A program made the translations under genes and the position numbers. From NCBI GenBank assembly GCA_937974825.1, contig CALJVD010000198.1:1-20406 (forward strand): a stretch of DNA of 20,406 nucleotides, given 5' to 3'. This document shows positions 1-7,304 of this stretch, one piece after another (within the stretch, counting starts at the first letter, position 1; each line of letters begins with the position of its first letter). The DNA is from an uncultured Oceanospirillaceae bacterium. GTDB taxonomy: Bacteria; Pseudomonadota; Gammaproteobacteria; Pseudomonadales; Oceanobacteraceae. A model generated the notes under the pieces. It made no database searches and was not told where the DNA came from. It was given only the letters and a program-made list of their open reading frames with translations.

Positions 1-420
1 AGTAATGACTGGCAAGCGCTGCTTTTTTTAGGGCACTTTATTGGTGACCTTCATCAACCTATGCATGTCAGTTATGCCGATGACCGTGGTGGTAACCAAG
101 TGCGCTTACAGCAACGTAAAAAAGCCACCAATTTACATACGCTCTGGGACGGTGGTTTGTTAAAGCGTAAACAGTGGCAGAAGCACAGCGACGAACTGTT
201 GCTTAGAATAAACAGCAAAGAGGCTAAGCAGTGGCGTCAGGGCTCAGTCGAGTCTTGGGCAACAGAGTCATTATTAATTACTCAGGATATTTACCGGCTA
301 CATCCTCCCAGCAACAAAATTAATGACAGTTACGTCAATTTATTTGCGCCTAAATTAGAACTACAAATACAAAAAGCCAGTGTGCGTTTAGCTGCTATAC
401 TACAAACAATATATGGGTAA
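1..420 (+). CDS. S1/P1-family nuclease, C-terminal part (5' end outside the window)
   Basis: The reading frame is open from the first base and ends in TAA at 418-420, giving 139 residues of a longer protein. It contains the hallmark of zinc-dependent S1/P1 nucleases, HFIGDLHQPMH, followed by DDRGGN and NLHTLWD. By the family's known metal site, the trinuclear-zinc ligands should be His12, Asp16, His22, His46 and Asp50, counted from the window edge. All are present, so the active site looks intact. Members are normally secreted or periplasmic and cleave single-stranded DNA and RNA or 3'-nucleotides; the N-terminal Trp/His ligands and signal peptide would lie upstream of this window. An in-frame ATG at 61 lies inside the conserved zinc motif and is not a real start. 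No clear terminator follows; the porin gene begins 123 bases downstream. Confidence 0.9.
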   Translation, partial: SNDWQALLFLGHFIGDLHQPMHVSYADDRGGNQVRLQQRKKATNLHTLWDGGLLKRKQWQKHSDELLLRINSKEAKQWRQGSVESWATESLLITQDIYRLHPPSNKINDSYVNLFAPKLELQIQKASVRLAAILQTIYG

Positions 421-493
421 CCAGTTATATTGTTTGAAACTTATGCTACTCATGCCTTGTGTCATGTTAAAAAAAATGTAAATGAGTAAAGTA

Positions 494-521
494 TTGGAAA
501 ATATATTAAGAAAAGTATTAA
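494..521 (+). promoter_or_regulatory. Possible sigma-70 promoter of the porin gene
   Basis: TTGGAA (494-499) and TATTAA (516-521) are separated by 16 bases in a very AT-rich stretch. Transcription would begin almost at the ribosome binding site AGGAAAGGA (529-537), leaving a short leader. A weaker alternative is TTGTGT (457-462) with TAAATG (479-484). In AT-rich DNA such matches arise easily, so this is tentative. Confidence 0.25.
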
Positions 522-543
522 AAAAACTAGGAAAGGATAAAAC

Positions 544-1584
544 ATGAAAATACTAAAAAAAGCGGCACTTCCTGTTGCCATTAGCTTGGTTGCTTTGTCT
601 GGCGCTTTGACGGCTCAGGCTGCAGAGGAAAATGAAAATAAAGGGCCTGAGTTCTACGGTATGTTGTATGTGTCTTTGGACTTACAAAAGTCAGAAAACA
701 CTATTGATGCAACAAAGGATGAGCCTAGTCATTGGGCGTTAAACTCACGTAACTCGCGAATTGGTGTTAAACAAGATATCGCACTAAACGATAAGCTTAC
801 GGCTGTTTATAAAATAGAAACCGGCGTGGAAATAGATGATGGCGATAGAAATGGAAAATCCTTCTATCAACGTGATATTTATCTAGGGGTTAAAGGCGAT
901 TACGGTCAAATTATCGGTGGTCGTTTTAATACGCCTATGCGTATGGCCGAAGGTAAGATTGACCCATTCAACCATTTAGACGGTGATATCACTGCCGTTT
1001 TAGGCGGTCATGTACGCGTTAATAATATTGTGCAATACAGTTCACCTAAGTTTGCCAATACAGTGATAAACGTCGCCTTTATGCCGGGAGAGCTAGAAGA
1101 CTTAGATGGTGATGGTGCTGATGATAACCGTATTGCTAATGCCTTCAGTGCGTCAGCGGTCTATAACGAAGGCAATTTATACGCAGCCTTTGCTTTGGAT
1201 AAAAATATGCCTGCTCAAGTGACAACAGATGGCTTGAATCGTAGCGATCGAGTTCAGTTAGCGGCTAAGTATCAAATGGGCGCAGCTGCTTTTGGTACCA
1301 TCATTCAGCACGCTAAAGACAGCAATAATAGCGATTTGAAAGAAAATGCCTTTATCGTTAATGGTACCTATCGTATTAACGATTACACCTTAAAAGCCCA
1401 ATACGGTCTTAACAAAGGTGACTCCACCAAGAACGAACGTTCTTTAGCGGCCGTAGGTGTTAATTACCATGTTGCCAAGAATTCTGTGGCTTCTATTAAT
1501 TACTCGATTAAAGATTACGAACTAAAGAGTGGTGACCAAAAAGAAGACTCAACGCTGACGTTTGCCTATAACATCAAGTTCTAA
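544..1584 (+). CDS. Outer-membrane general porin (Gram-negative porin superfamily)
   Basis: This is a 346-residue trimeric-type beta-barrel porin for passive diffusion of small hydrophilic solutes. A Sec signal peptide is clear: Lys-rich start, hydrophobic core at residues 7-24, and an AQA cleavage site near residue 26. The mature protein begins with the barrel-opening pattern EFYGMLYVSLD. It continues with porin signatures NSRNSRIGVKQD and YLGVKGDYGQIIGGR, and ends in a terminal Phe (FAYNIKF), the usual signal for the Bam assembly machinery. Length fits the 16-stranded family. Around residues 185-194 an acidic loop with a DxDGDGxDD pattern resembles calcium-binding loops; this is my inference. 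The start is fixed by a strong AGGAAAGGA site 6 bases upstream of ATG. It is monocistronic, bounded by a terminator at 1610-1662. Substrate preference cannot be read from sequence. Confidence 0.93.
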   Translation: MKILKKAALPVAISLVALSGALTAQAAEENENKGPEFYGMLYVSLDLQKSENTIDATKDEPSHWALNSRNSRIGVKQDIALNDKLTAVYKIETGVEIDDGDRNGKSFYQRDIYLGVKGDYGQIIGGRFNTPMRMAEGKIDPFNHLDGDITAVLGGHVRVNNIVQYSSPKFANTVINVAFMPGELEDLDGDGADDNRIANAFSASAVYNEGNLYAAFALDKNMPAQVTTDGLNRSDRVQLAAKYQMGAAAFGTIIQHAKDSNNSDLKENAFIVNGTYRINDYTLKAQYGLNKGDSTKNERSLAAVGVNYHVAKNSVASINYSIKDYELKSGDQKEDSTLTFAYNIKF

Positions 1585-1609
1585 GCAAGTCTTTGTTAGA
1601 CAATTAAAG

Positions 1610-1662
1610 CGCATTCATGGGGTCGCTATTAACGTATTAGTGGCTTCGGGATGCGTTTTTTT
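1610..1662 (+). terminator. Rho-independent terminator of the porin gene
   Basis: An outer stem CGCAT (1610-1614) pairs with ATGCG (1651-1655). It encloses a second 8-bp hairpin at 1625-1644 (two G-T pairs, four-base loop). Seven T residues follow at 1656-1662, and an A-run precedes the outer stem. Confidence 0.75.
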
Positions 1663-1778
1663 ATGGATGAAATTAAGTGCTCTAAATTCCAAAATGATAT
1701 AAGGATGTAATTTTATATTCCTTCATAAGCTAGTCGGTTCTCAGTAAGCTTTACCCCATTGTTAACTGAGGAGGCCGT

Positions 1779-2783
1779 ATGCGCTTTGTTTCTCTACTAC
1801 GTTTAGTAACCATTCTACTAGCATCTGTGGCGGTGGTATTACCCACTCAAGCACAGACTACTCTATTAAACGTCTCTTATGACGTGGCACGTGAATTGTA
1901 TAAGCAAGTAAACCCTGCGTTTGAAGCTTATTATCAAGAAAAGCACGGTGAGAAGATTAACGTTAACCAATCTCATGGTGGTTCCAGTAAGCAAGTGCTA
2001 GCGGTCGCTAATGGCTTGCAGGGTGATGTTGTGACCATGAACCAAGCCTCTGATATCGAAATGCTCGAAAAAAGAGGAATTGTTGCTAAAGATTGGCGTC
2101 AGCAGTTTCCTCATAATGCGACACCTTATACCAGCACCTCTGTTTTCTTAGTGCGTAAAGGCAACCCAAAAAACATTAAAGACTGGGATGATTTAATCAG
2201 AGAAGACGTTACCGTCATTATTCCTAACCCAAAAGTTACTGGTAATGGCCGTTACACGTATTTAGCCGCTTGGGGTTATGCAATCGATACCTTAGGCACG
2301 GACGACGCAGCAAAAAACTTTGTTAGAGATTTATTCAGAAACGTACCCGTGTTAGACGGCGGCGGTCGTGGTGCAACCACAACTTTCACTCAGCGCGGCA
2401 TGGGCGATGTGTTAGTGACCTTTGAAAGTGAAACCATTCTAATTGCTAATGAATTAGGTAAAGGTAAGTTTGATATTGTGTACCCGTCAATTTCAATTGA
2501 TGCTTCAGCGCCTATTGCTATTGTTCAGCCCGTTGTGAAAAAGCGTGGTACCGAAGCTCAAGCAAAAGAATACTTAGACTTCTTGTACAGCAAGCAAGGC
2601 CAAGAAATTATTGCGGGTTTAAACTACCGTCCACGTAACGAAGAAGTACTTAAAGCCAATGCGCATAAGTTCCCAGAAATACGTTTGTTCACCGTTGAAG
2701 AAAAATTAGGTGGCTGGTCAGACGTGTTACAAAAGCACTTTGCTGACGGCGCTATTTTTGACCAGATAGTGGTAAACAAGTAA
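1779..2783 (+). CDS. cysP: Periplasmic sulfate/thiosulfate-binding protein of the CysTWA ABC transporter
   Basis: The 334-residue protein captures sulfate or thiosulfate in the periplasm and delivers it to CysT/CysW. Residues 1-25 form a signal peptide ending PTQA. Family motifs are evident: LLNVSYDVARELY near the mature N-terminus, NQSHGGSSKQ, DVVTMNQASD, FLVRKGNPKNI, NPKVTGNGRYTYLAAWGYA and a terminal GGWSDVLQKHF block. The ligand-loop segments (NPK..GN.RYTYLAAWG, GGGRGATTTF and FESE) resemble E. coli CysP more than Sbp as I recall those sequences. Other stretches (QSHGGS, TPYTSTSVFLVRKG) fit both, so the sulfate versus thiosulfate preference is open and the gene could equally be called sbp. 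The start has a strong GAGGAGG site (1768-1774). The stop overlaps the next start as TAATG, so translation is probably coupled. Confidence 0.93.
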   Translation: MRFVSLLRLVTILLASVAVVLPTQAQTTLLNVSYDVARELYKQVNPAFEAYYQEKHGEKINVNQSHGGSSKQVLAVANGLQGDVVTMNQASDIEMLEKRGIVAKDWRQQFPHNATPYTSTSVFLVRKGNPKNIKDWDDLIREDVTVIIPNPKVTGNGRYTYLAAWGYAIDTLGTDDAAKNFVRDLFRNVPVLDGGGRGATTTFTQRGMGDVLVTFESETILIANELGKGKFDIVYPSISIDASAPIAIVQPVVKKRGTEAQAKEYLDFLYSKQGQEIIAGLNYRPRNEEVLKANAHKFPEIRLFTVEEKLGGWSDVLQKHFADGAIFDQIVVNK

Positions 2784-3625
2784 TGGCATTAGCTGGCTCG
2801 AAAAACTTCAGTGTATTACCAGGGTTTGGTCCAAGCTTGGGCTACACTTTGGTGTACTTATCACTGATTGTTCTCATTCCTATTGCTGCAGTAATACTTA
2901 AAACGCTAGAAATGGATTGGGCCAGCTTTTGGTCAACGGTTTCATCGCCACGTATTGTTGCAACCTATAAGTTATCGTTTGGCGCGGCGTTATTAGCCGC
3001 CGCTATTAACAGTGTTTTCGGTTTAGTGTTGGCGTGGGCATTAGTGCGTTATAGCTTTCCTGGCAAAAAAATTGTCGACGCCTTAATTGATCTGCCTTTT
3101 GCACTGCCAACCGCTGTTGCGGGTATTGCACTAACAGCGATTTATGCACCCAATGGTTGGCTAGGTAGATTATTAGAGCCGCTGGGCATAAAAATTGCTT
3201 TTACCCCTGTAGGTGTGCTGATCGCCTTAGTGTTTATCGGTTTACCTTTTATTGTGCGCACGGTACAGCCTATTTTAGAAGACATCGAAATCGAACTAGA
3301 AGAAGCGGCTGCCAGTTTGGGTGCTAACCGTGGTCAAACGTTCTGGTATGTGGTGTTACCAATGCTATGGCCGGCGTTGTTAACAGGTTTTGCTTTGGCG
3401 TTTGCTCGTGGTGTGGGCGAATACGGCTCGGTGATTTTTATTGCTGGTAATATTCCGATGGTGTCAGAAATTACGCCTCTCATGATTATTACTAAGTTAG
3501 AGCAATACGACGTTAATGGTGCAACGGCAATTGCAGTTGTGATGTTGGTGTTCTCATTTATCTTGTTATTAATCATCAATGCATTACAAGCGTACACCGC
3601 TAAGAAAACAGGGAGGTCTTTCTAA
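2783..3625 (+). CDS. cysT: Sulfate/thiosulfate ABC transporter permease CysT (CysU)
   Basis: An inner-membrane permease of 280 residues, forming with CysW the heterodimeric channel of the sulfate importer. About six hydrophobic segments are visible (near residues 20-40, 64-86, 103-123, 140-160, 196-216 and 246-268). The cytoplasmic EAA loop that docks on the ATPase is at roughly 173-198, with EEAAASLGANRGQTFWYVVLP. The N-terminal VLPGFGPSLGYTLVYLSLIVLIP is the usual CysT opening. The length matches the family. The start ATG overlaps the stop of the binding-protein gene by one base, and its own stop overlaps the cysW start the same way, so these three genes are certainly one operon. Confidence 0.95.
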   Translation: MALAGSKNFSVLPGFGPSLGYTLVYLSLIVLIPIAAVILKTLEMDWASFWSTVSSPRIVATYKLSFGAALLAAAINSVFGLVLAWALVRYSFPGKKIVDALIDLPFALPTAVAGIALTAIYAPNGWLGRLLEPLGIKIAFTPVGVLIALVFIGLPFIVRTVQPILEDIEIELEEAAASLGANRGQTFWYVVLPMLWPALLTGFALAFARGVGEYGSVIFIAGNIPMVSEITPLMIITKLEQYDVNGATAIAVVMLVFSFILLLIINALQAYTAKKTGRSF

Positions 3626-4533
3626 TGACAGGCGCAATTTATGCAGAAGACTTAATACCTGAAGTAAAACCCAGTGCCGTAATAACGAACGGAACACGCT
3701 TTGAAAATAACCGTGCAACGCGCGAGTCAACATGGGTTAAATACACAGTATTAACTATAGGTTTAGCATTTTTTACCTTGTTTTTATTAGTACCTTTGGT
3801 GGCTGTTTTTTATGAAGCACTACGCCAAGGAATGGATGTATATTGGGAAGCGCTTATCGAGCCAGATGCGGTTGCGGCTTTAAAGCTAACCCTGTTAACG
3901 GCAGCCATTTCGTTACCAATTAACCTAGTATTTGGTGTTACCGCTGCTTGGGCGATTGCTAAGTTTGATTTTAGAGGCAAACAGATATTACTGACGCTTA
4001 TTGATTTGCCGTTTTCAATCTCACCTGTGGTGGTGGGCTTAATGTATCTATTGCTGTTCGGTTCTAGCAGTTGGTTAGGTCGCTGGTTTATTGACCACGA
4101 TATCACCATTGTGTTTGCGGTACCGGGTATTGTTTTGGCCACTATTTTTATTACCTTCCCGTTTATTGCACGTGAACTTATTCCTCTGATGCAGGCGCAG
4201 GGCCGTGAAGAAGAAGAGGCGGCGGTAGTGCTAGGCGCTAAAGGTTGGCAAGTGTTTTGGTACATCACCTTGCCCAATATTAAATGGGGTTTGTTGTACG
4301 GTGTCATTCTGTGTAATGCCCGTGCCATGGGTGAGTTTGGTGCGGTATCGGTGGTGTCTGGTCATATACGCGGCATGACTAATACGCTGCCTTTGCACGT
4401 AGAAATTCTATATAACGAATATCAGTTTTCGGCAGCCTTTGCGGTCGCTTCGTTGCTGGCGATATTAGCGGTTTTCACATTGGTTATTAAGACCGCTGTT
4501 GAATATCAACACGAAAAGAAACAGGGTAAGTAA
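3625..4533 (+). CDS. cysW: Sulfate/thiosulfate ABC transporter permease CysW
   Basis: Second inner-membrane permease subunit, 302 residues, slightly longer than usual because of a polar N-terminal tail of about 38 residues before the first helix (about 42-64). The EAA loop lies near residues 197-222, with EEAAVVLGAKGWQVFWYITLP. The segment NARAMGEFGAVSVVSGHIRG is characteristic of CysW. The chosen start is the ATG in the TAATG overlap with cysT, which argues that the tail is real; a later start would break the coupling. cysA follows after an 11-base gap, so CysW should pair with CysT and bind two CysA subunits. Confidence 0.95.
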   Translation: MTGAIYAEDLIPEVKPSAVITNGTRFENNRATRESTWVKYTVLTIGLAFFTLFLLVPLVAVFYEALRQGMDVYWEALIEPDAVAALKLTLLTAAISLPINLVFGVTAAWAIAKFDFRGKQILLTLIDLPFSISPVVVGLMYLLLFGSSSWLGRWFIDHDITIVFAVPGIVLATIFITFPFIARELIPLMQAQGREEEEAAVVLGAKGWQVFWYITLPNIKWGLLYGVILCNARAMGEFGAVSVVSGHIRGMTNTLPLHVEILYNEYQFSAAFAVASLLAILAVFTLVIKTAVEYQHEKKQGK

Positions 4534-4544
4534 GCGGTGATCTT

Positions 4545-5603
4545 ATGAGTATTGAAGTAAAAAAATTAAACAAAAAATTCGGTGATTTTACTGCCCTTGA
4601 TGACATCTCGTTAGACTTTAAACCCGGTGAATTGGTGGCGTTATTAGGGCCATCAGGCTGCGGTAAAACCACATTATTACGTATTATTGCTGGTTTAGAG
4701 CAATCTGATAGCGGAAATGTGATATTAGAAGGCGAAGATGCTTCTGACACACATGTACGTGAGCGTCAGGTTGGTTTTGTATTCCAGCACTATGCCTTAT
4801 TTAAGCACATGACAGTGTTCGACAATATCGCCTTCGGGCTGCGTATGCGCCCTAAAAAGACGCGTCCTACCGAAAAGCAAATTCATGAAAAAGTCATGTC
4901 ATTACTTAAGTTGGTTCAGTTAGATTGGCTTGCGAATCGTTTTCCTGCGCAACTTTCTGGCGGTCAACGTCAACGTATTGCACTGGCACGGGCGTTAGCC
5001 GTTGAACCTCGCGTATTGCTTCTTGATGAGCCTTTTGGCGCCTTAGACGCTAAGGTACGTAAAGAGCTTCGTCGTTGGTTACGTAAGTTGCATGAAGAGC
5101 TACACGTCACCTCTATTTTTGTAACCCACGACCAAGAAGAAGCCCTTGAAGTGGCCGACCGCGTAGTATTAATGAACCAGGGGCGGGTTGAGCAAGTCGG
5201 CACACCTGAAGAAGTATATAATCGTCCGGCAACGCCTTTTGTTTACAGCTTCTTAGGCTCTGTAAACCTGTTTAACGGACGCACTGAACAGAACAGGATT
5301 TTGATTGGTGAAAACAGCTTCCAACACGAACACAGCTTAGATGCAGGTGCCGATGTCTTTGCTTTTGCTCGCCCGCATGAAATTAAAATAGTAACGGATA
5401 TGAACGCCGATGGTTTGGCCGCTAAAGTAGACCGTATTCTAAGCTTTGGTAGCAGCAATAGAGTGGAGCTGGATGATCTGAAAACAGGCCAACTGTATGA
5501 GGTTAGCGTCACCACCGAAGAACTAGCAGCGTTACAGTTAAAGCCAGGTCAACAAGTTCGCTTAACGCCAGCGCATTTAGAAGTATTCCAATCAGCCGAT
5601 TAG
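4545..5603 (+). CDS. cysA: Sulfate/thiosulfate ABC transporter ATPase CysA
   Basis: ATP-hydrolysing subunit of the sulfate importer, 352 residues, cytoplasmic face of the inner membrane. All nucleotide-binding motifs are intact: Walker A GPSGCGKT at 35-42, Q-loop Gln81, signature LSGGQ at 137-141, Walker B LLLDEP with Asp161/Glu162, D-loop and switch His195 in FVTHDQEEAL. Residues beyond about 235 form the TOBE-type regulatory domain typical of CysA/MalK ATPases. The ribosome binding site upstream (GGTGAT) is weak, consistent with coupling to cysW. It is the last gene of the operon. No T-rich terminator follows directly, so some read-through toward the catalase leader is possible. Confidence 0.96.
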   Translation: MSIEVKKLNKKFGDFTALDDISLDFKPGELVALLGPSGCGKTTLLRIIAGLEQSDSGNVILEGEDASDTHVRERQVGFVFQHYALFKHMTVFDNIAFGLRMRPKKTRPTEKQIHEKVMSLLKLVQLDWLANRFPAQLSGGQRQRIALARALAVEPRVLLLDEPFGALDAKVRKELRRWLRKLHEELHVTSIFVTHDQEEALEVADRVVLMNQGRVEQVGTPEEVYNRPATPFVYSFLGSVNLFNGRTEQNRILIGENSFQHEHSLDAGADVFAFARPHEIKIVTDMNADGLAAKVDRILSFGSSNRVELDDLKTGQLYEVSVTTEELAALQLKPGQQVRLTPAHLEVFQSAD

Positions 5604-5629
5604 TAATATTTACTATGAAAGGATGATTG

Positions 5630-5666
5630 ATAGTCTGCACCTATCTTATTGATAGTCATATATAGC
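5630..5666 (+). promoter_or_regulatory. Candidate OxyR operator upstream of the catalase gene
   Basis: Three tetrads fall exactly on the OxyR spacing ATAG-N7-CTAT-N7-ATAG: ATAG at 5630-5633, CTAT at 5641-5644 and ATAG at 5652-5655. The fourth expected position (5663-5666, CTAT) reads TAGC and does not match. The ATAG tetrads lie in a perfect 10-bp direct repeat ATTGATAGTC (5626-5635 and 5648-5657), 22 bp apart, two helical turns. Catalase genes are classic OxyR targets, and an intact oxyR lies at 10095-11012. The site would sit just upstream of a possible -35/-10 pair TACAAA (5667-5672) and TATTGT (5690-5695). Confidence 0.75.
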
Positions 5667-5705
5667 TACAAACTCACCATAAAAGAGACTATTGTGAGTT
5701 TGTAG
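5666..5705. repeat. Perfect 12-bp inverted repeat in the catalase leader/promoter
   Basis: CTACAAACTCAC (5666-5677) is the exact reverse complement of GTGAGTTTGTAG (5694-5705), with 16 bases between. No T-run follows on either strand, so it is not a standard intrinsic terminator for cysA. It lies immediately next to the OxyR-like site and across the likely catalase promoter. It could be an operator for a second regulator, a leader hairpin if transcription starts upstream, or a Rho-linked 3' end for the cys operon. Confidence 0.7.
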
Positions 5706-5732
5706 GACGGTAATAATCAATAGGAGCTTACT

Positions 5733-7262
5733 ATGAGCAACGATACCCCTAAGTGCCCAATGTCACATTTAACCACTAGTTTTGGTGCGCCGGTTAGTAC
5801 TAACCGAGACAGCTTAACGGCTGGTGAACGTGGACCATTATTAGCGCAAGATGTATGGCTGAATGAGAAATTGGCTAGCTTTGTACGAGAAGTTATTCCC
5901 GAACGCCGCATGCATGCTAAAGGTTCTGGTGCCTTTGGTACCTTTACAGTCACTAAAGATATTAGTCAGTACACCCGCGCTAAGATGTTTTCAGAAGTGG
6001 GCAAGAAAACCGAAATGTTTGCCCGTTTTACCACCGTCGCCGGTGAGCGTGGAGCCGCCGACGCCGAGCGTGATATTCGTGGTTTTGCCCTAAAGTTTTA
6101 TACGGAAGAAGGCAACTGGGACATGGTGGGTAACAATACCCCCGTTTTCTTTATTCGCGATCCGCGCCAGTTTCCAGACTTAAACAAAGCCGTAAAGCGT
6201 GACCCCCGCACTAACCTGCGCAGCGCCACCTATAACTGGGACTATTGGACCCTGTTACCTGAAGCTTTGCACCAAGTCACCATTGTTATGAGTGACCGTG
6301 GTATTCCTGCAACATATCGTCATATGCACGGTTTTGGCTCGCATACCTATAGTTTTTGGAATACCGATGGCGAACGTTTTTGGGTGAAATTTCACTTCAA
6401 AACCCAACAAGGTATTAAAAACCTAACCGATGCTGAAGCCGAAGAAATTATTGGTAAAGACCGTGAAAGCCACCAACGTGATTTATACGACGCAATTGAA
6501 CGTGGTGAGTTTCCAAAATGGACCATGTACGTTCAAGTGATGCCAGAGCTTGATGCCGACAAGATGCCGTTTAACCCGTTCGATTTAACCAAAGTATGGT
6601 CACACAAAGACTTCCCATTAATTGAAGTAGGCGAATTTGAGTTAAACCGTAATTCCGAAAACTTCTTTTTAGATGTAGAGCAAAGTGCCTTTGCGCCAAG
6701 CAACTTAGTCCCCGGTATTGGCGCAAGTCCAGACCGTATGCTCCAGGCACGATTGGTCAACTACGCCGATGCCCAACGTTACCGTTTAGGTACTAACTAT
6801 CATCAAATCCCTGTTAACCAGGCGCGTTGTCCGGTGCACAGTAACCAGCGTGATGGCTTAGGCCGAGTGGATAATAATTACGGCAGCTTGCCTCACTATG
6901 AACCAAACAGCTTTGGTCAGTGGCAAGCGCAGCCCGATGTTACTGAACCTCCATTAAGAATTAACGGTGACGCTAAGCATTGGAGCTTTCATGAAGACGA
7001 CAGTGATTACTTCAGTCAAGTACGTGACTTGTTCCAACTAATGAGTGCAGAGCAACAGCAAGTACTGTTTGAAAACACGGGTCGTGGCATGGGCGACGCT
7101 GCTAAGTTTGTGAAGTACCGTCATATTCGTAACTGTCATGCCGCTGATCCGGCTTACGGTGCCGGTGTGGCAAAAGCATTAGGCTTAGATTTAGCTAAGG
7201 CGTTGGCTTCAAAAAAAGATGATCCTATGAATGGTAATCCACTCGTGTCTTTACCAGTGTAG
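5733..7262 (+). CDS. katA: Monofunctional heme catalase, small-subunit (KatA-type)
   Basis: Converts hydrogen peroxide to water and oxygen in the cytoplasm; 509 residues, the size of small-subunit, NADPH-binding (clade 3-like) catalases. The distal catalytic His is His61 in ERRMHAKGSGAFG, with the partner Asn134 in DMVGNNTPVFFIRD. The proximal heme ligand is Tyr344 in RLVNYADAQRYRLGTNYHQIP. The widely conserved proximal motif is usually RLFSYxDTxRYRLG, so VNYADAQ is a mild variant, but the key residues are retained. No signal peptide is present. The start follows a TAGGAGC ribosome binding site. It is monocistronic and faces a convergent tetR gene. Regulation by OxyR is likely from the operator at 5630-5666. 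The N-terminal CPMSHLTTSFGAPV block is typical of the family. Confidence 0.95.
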   Translation: MSNDTPKCPMSHLTTSFGAPVSTNRDSLTAGERGPLLAQDVWLNEKLASFVREVIPERRMHAKGSGAFGTFTVTKDISQYTRAKMFSEVGKKTEMFARFTTVAGERGAADAERDIRGFALKFYTEEGNWDMVGNNTPVFFIRDPRQFPDLNKAVKRDPRTNLRSATYNWDYWTLLPEALHQVTIVMSDRGIPATYRHMHGFGSHTYSFWNTDGERFWVKFHFKTQQGIKNLTDAEAEEIIGKDRESHQRDLYDAIERGEFPKWTMYVQVMPELDADKMPFNPFDLTKVWSHKDFPLIEVGEFELNRNSENFFLDVEQSAFAPSNLVPGIGASPDRMLQARLVNYADAQRYRLGTNYHQIPVNQARCPVHSNQRDGLGRVDNNYGSLPHYEPNSFGQWQAQPDVTEPPLRINGDAKHWSFHEDDSDYFSQVRDLFQLMSAEQQQVLFENTGRGMGDAAKFVKYRHIRNCHAADPAYGAGVAKALGLDLAKALASKKDDPMNGNPLVSLPV

Positions 7263-7280
7263 TTCACACGGATTCAAACG

Positions 7281-7304
7281 GCTTGCTTAAGCGTTTAGAC
7301 AAGC
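7281..7304. terminator. Weak hairpin between convergent catalase and tetR genes
   Basis: GCTTG (7281-7285) pairs with CAAGC (7300-7304), and an inner imperfect stem closes over a GCG loop. It lies in the 42-base gap between two convergent stops and could serve either strand. There is no T-run, so intrinsic termination would be inefficient. Confidence 0.25.

Noticed and set aside
61..420. ATG at 61 as the start of a complete small protein
   Set aside because: The same frame is open to the window edge and the ATG lies inside the conserved zinc motif of the S1/P1 nuclease.
1691..1730. Possible CysB site upstream of the sulfate operon (AAGGA at 1701-1705 and TCCTT at 1719-1723)
   Set aside because: Only a 5-bp inverted repeat in AT-rich DNA. 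CysB sites are degenerate and I could not match a reliable half-site pattern. Regulation by CysB is plausible from biology but not shown here.
3810..4328. 172-codon minus-strand frame antisense to cysW
   Set aside because: It mirrors the codon usage of cysW; the product is compositionally odd and no family is recognisable.
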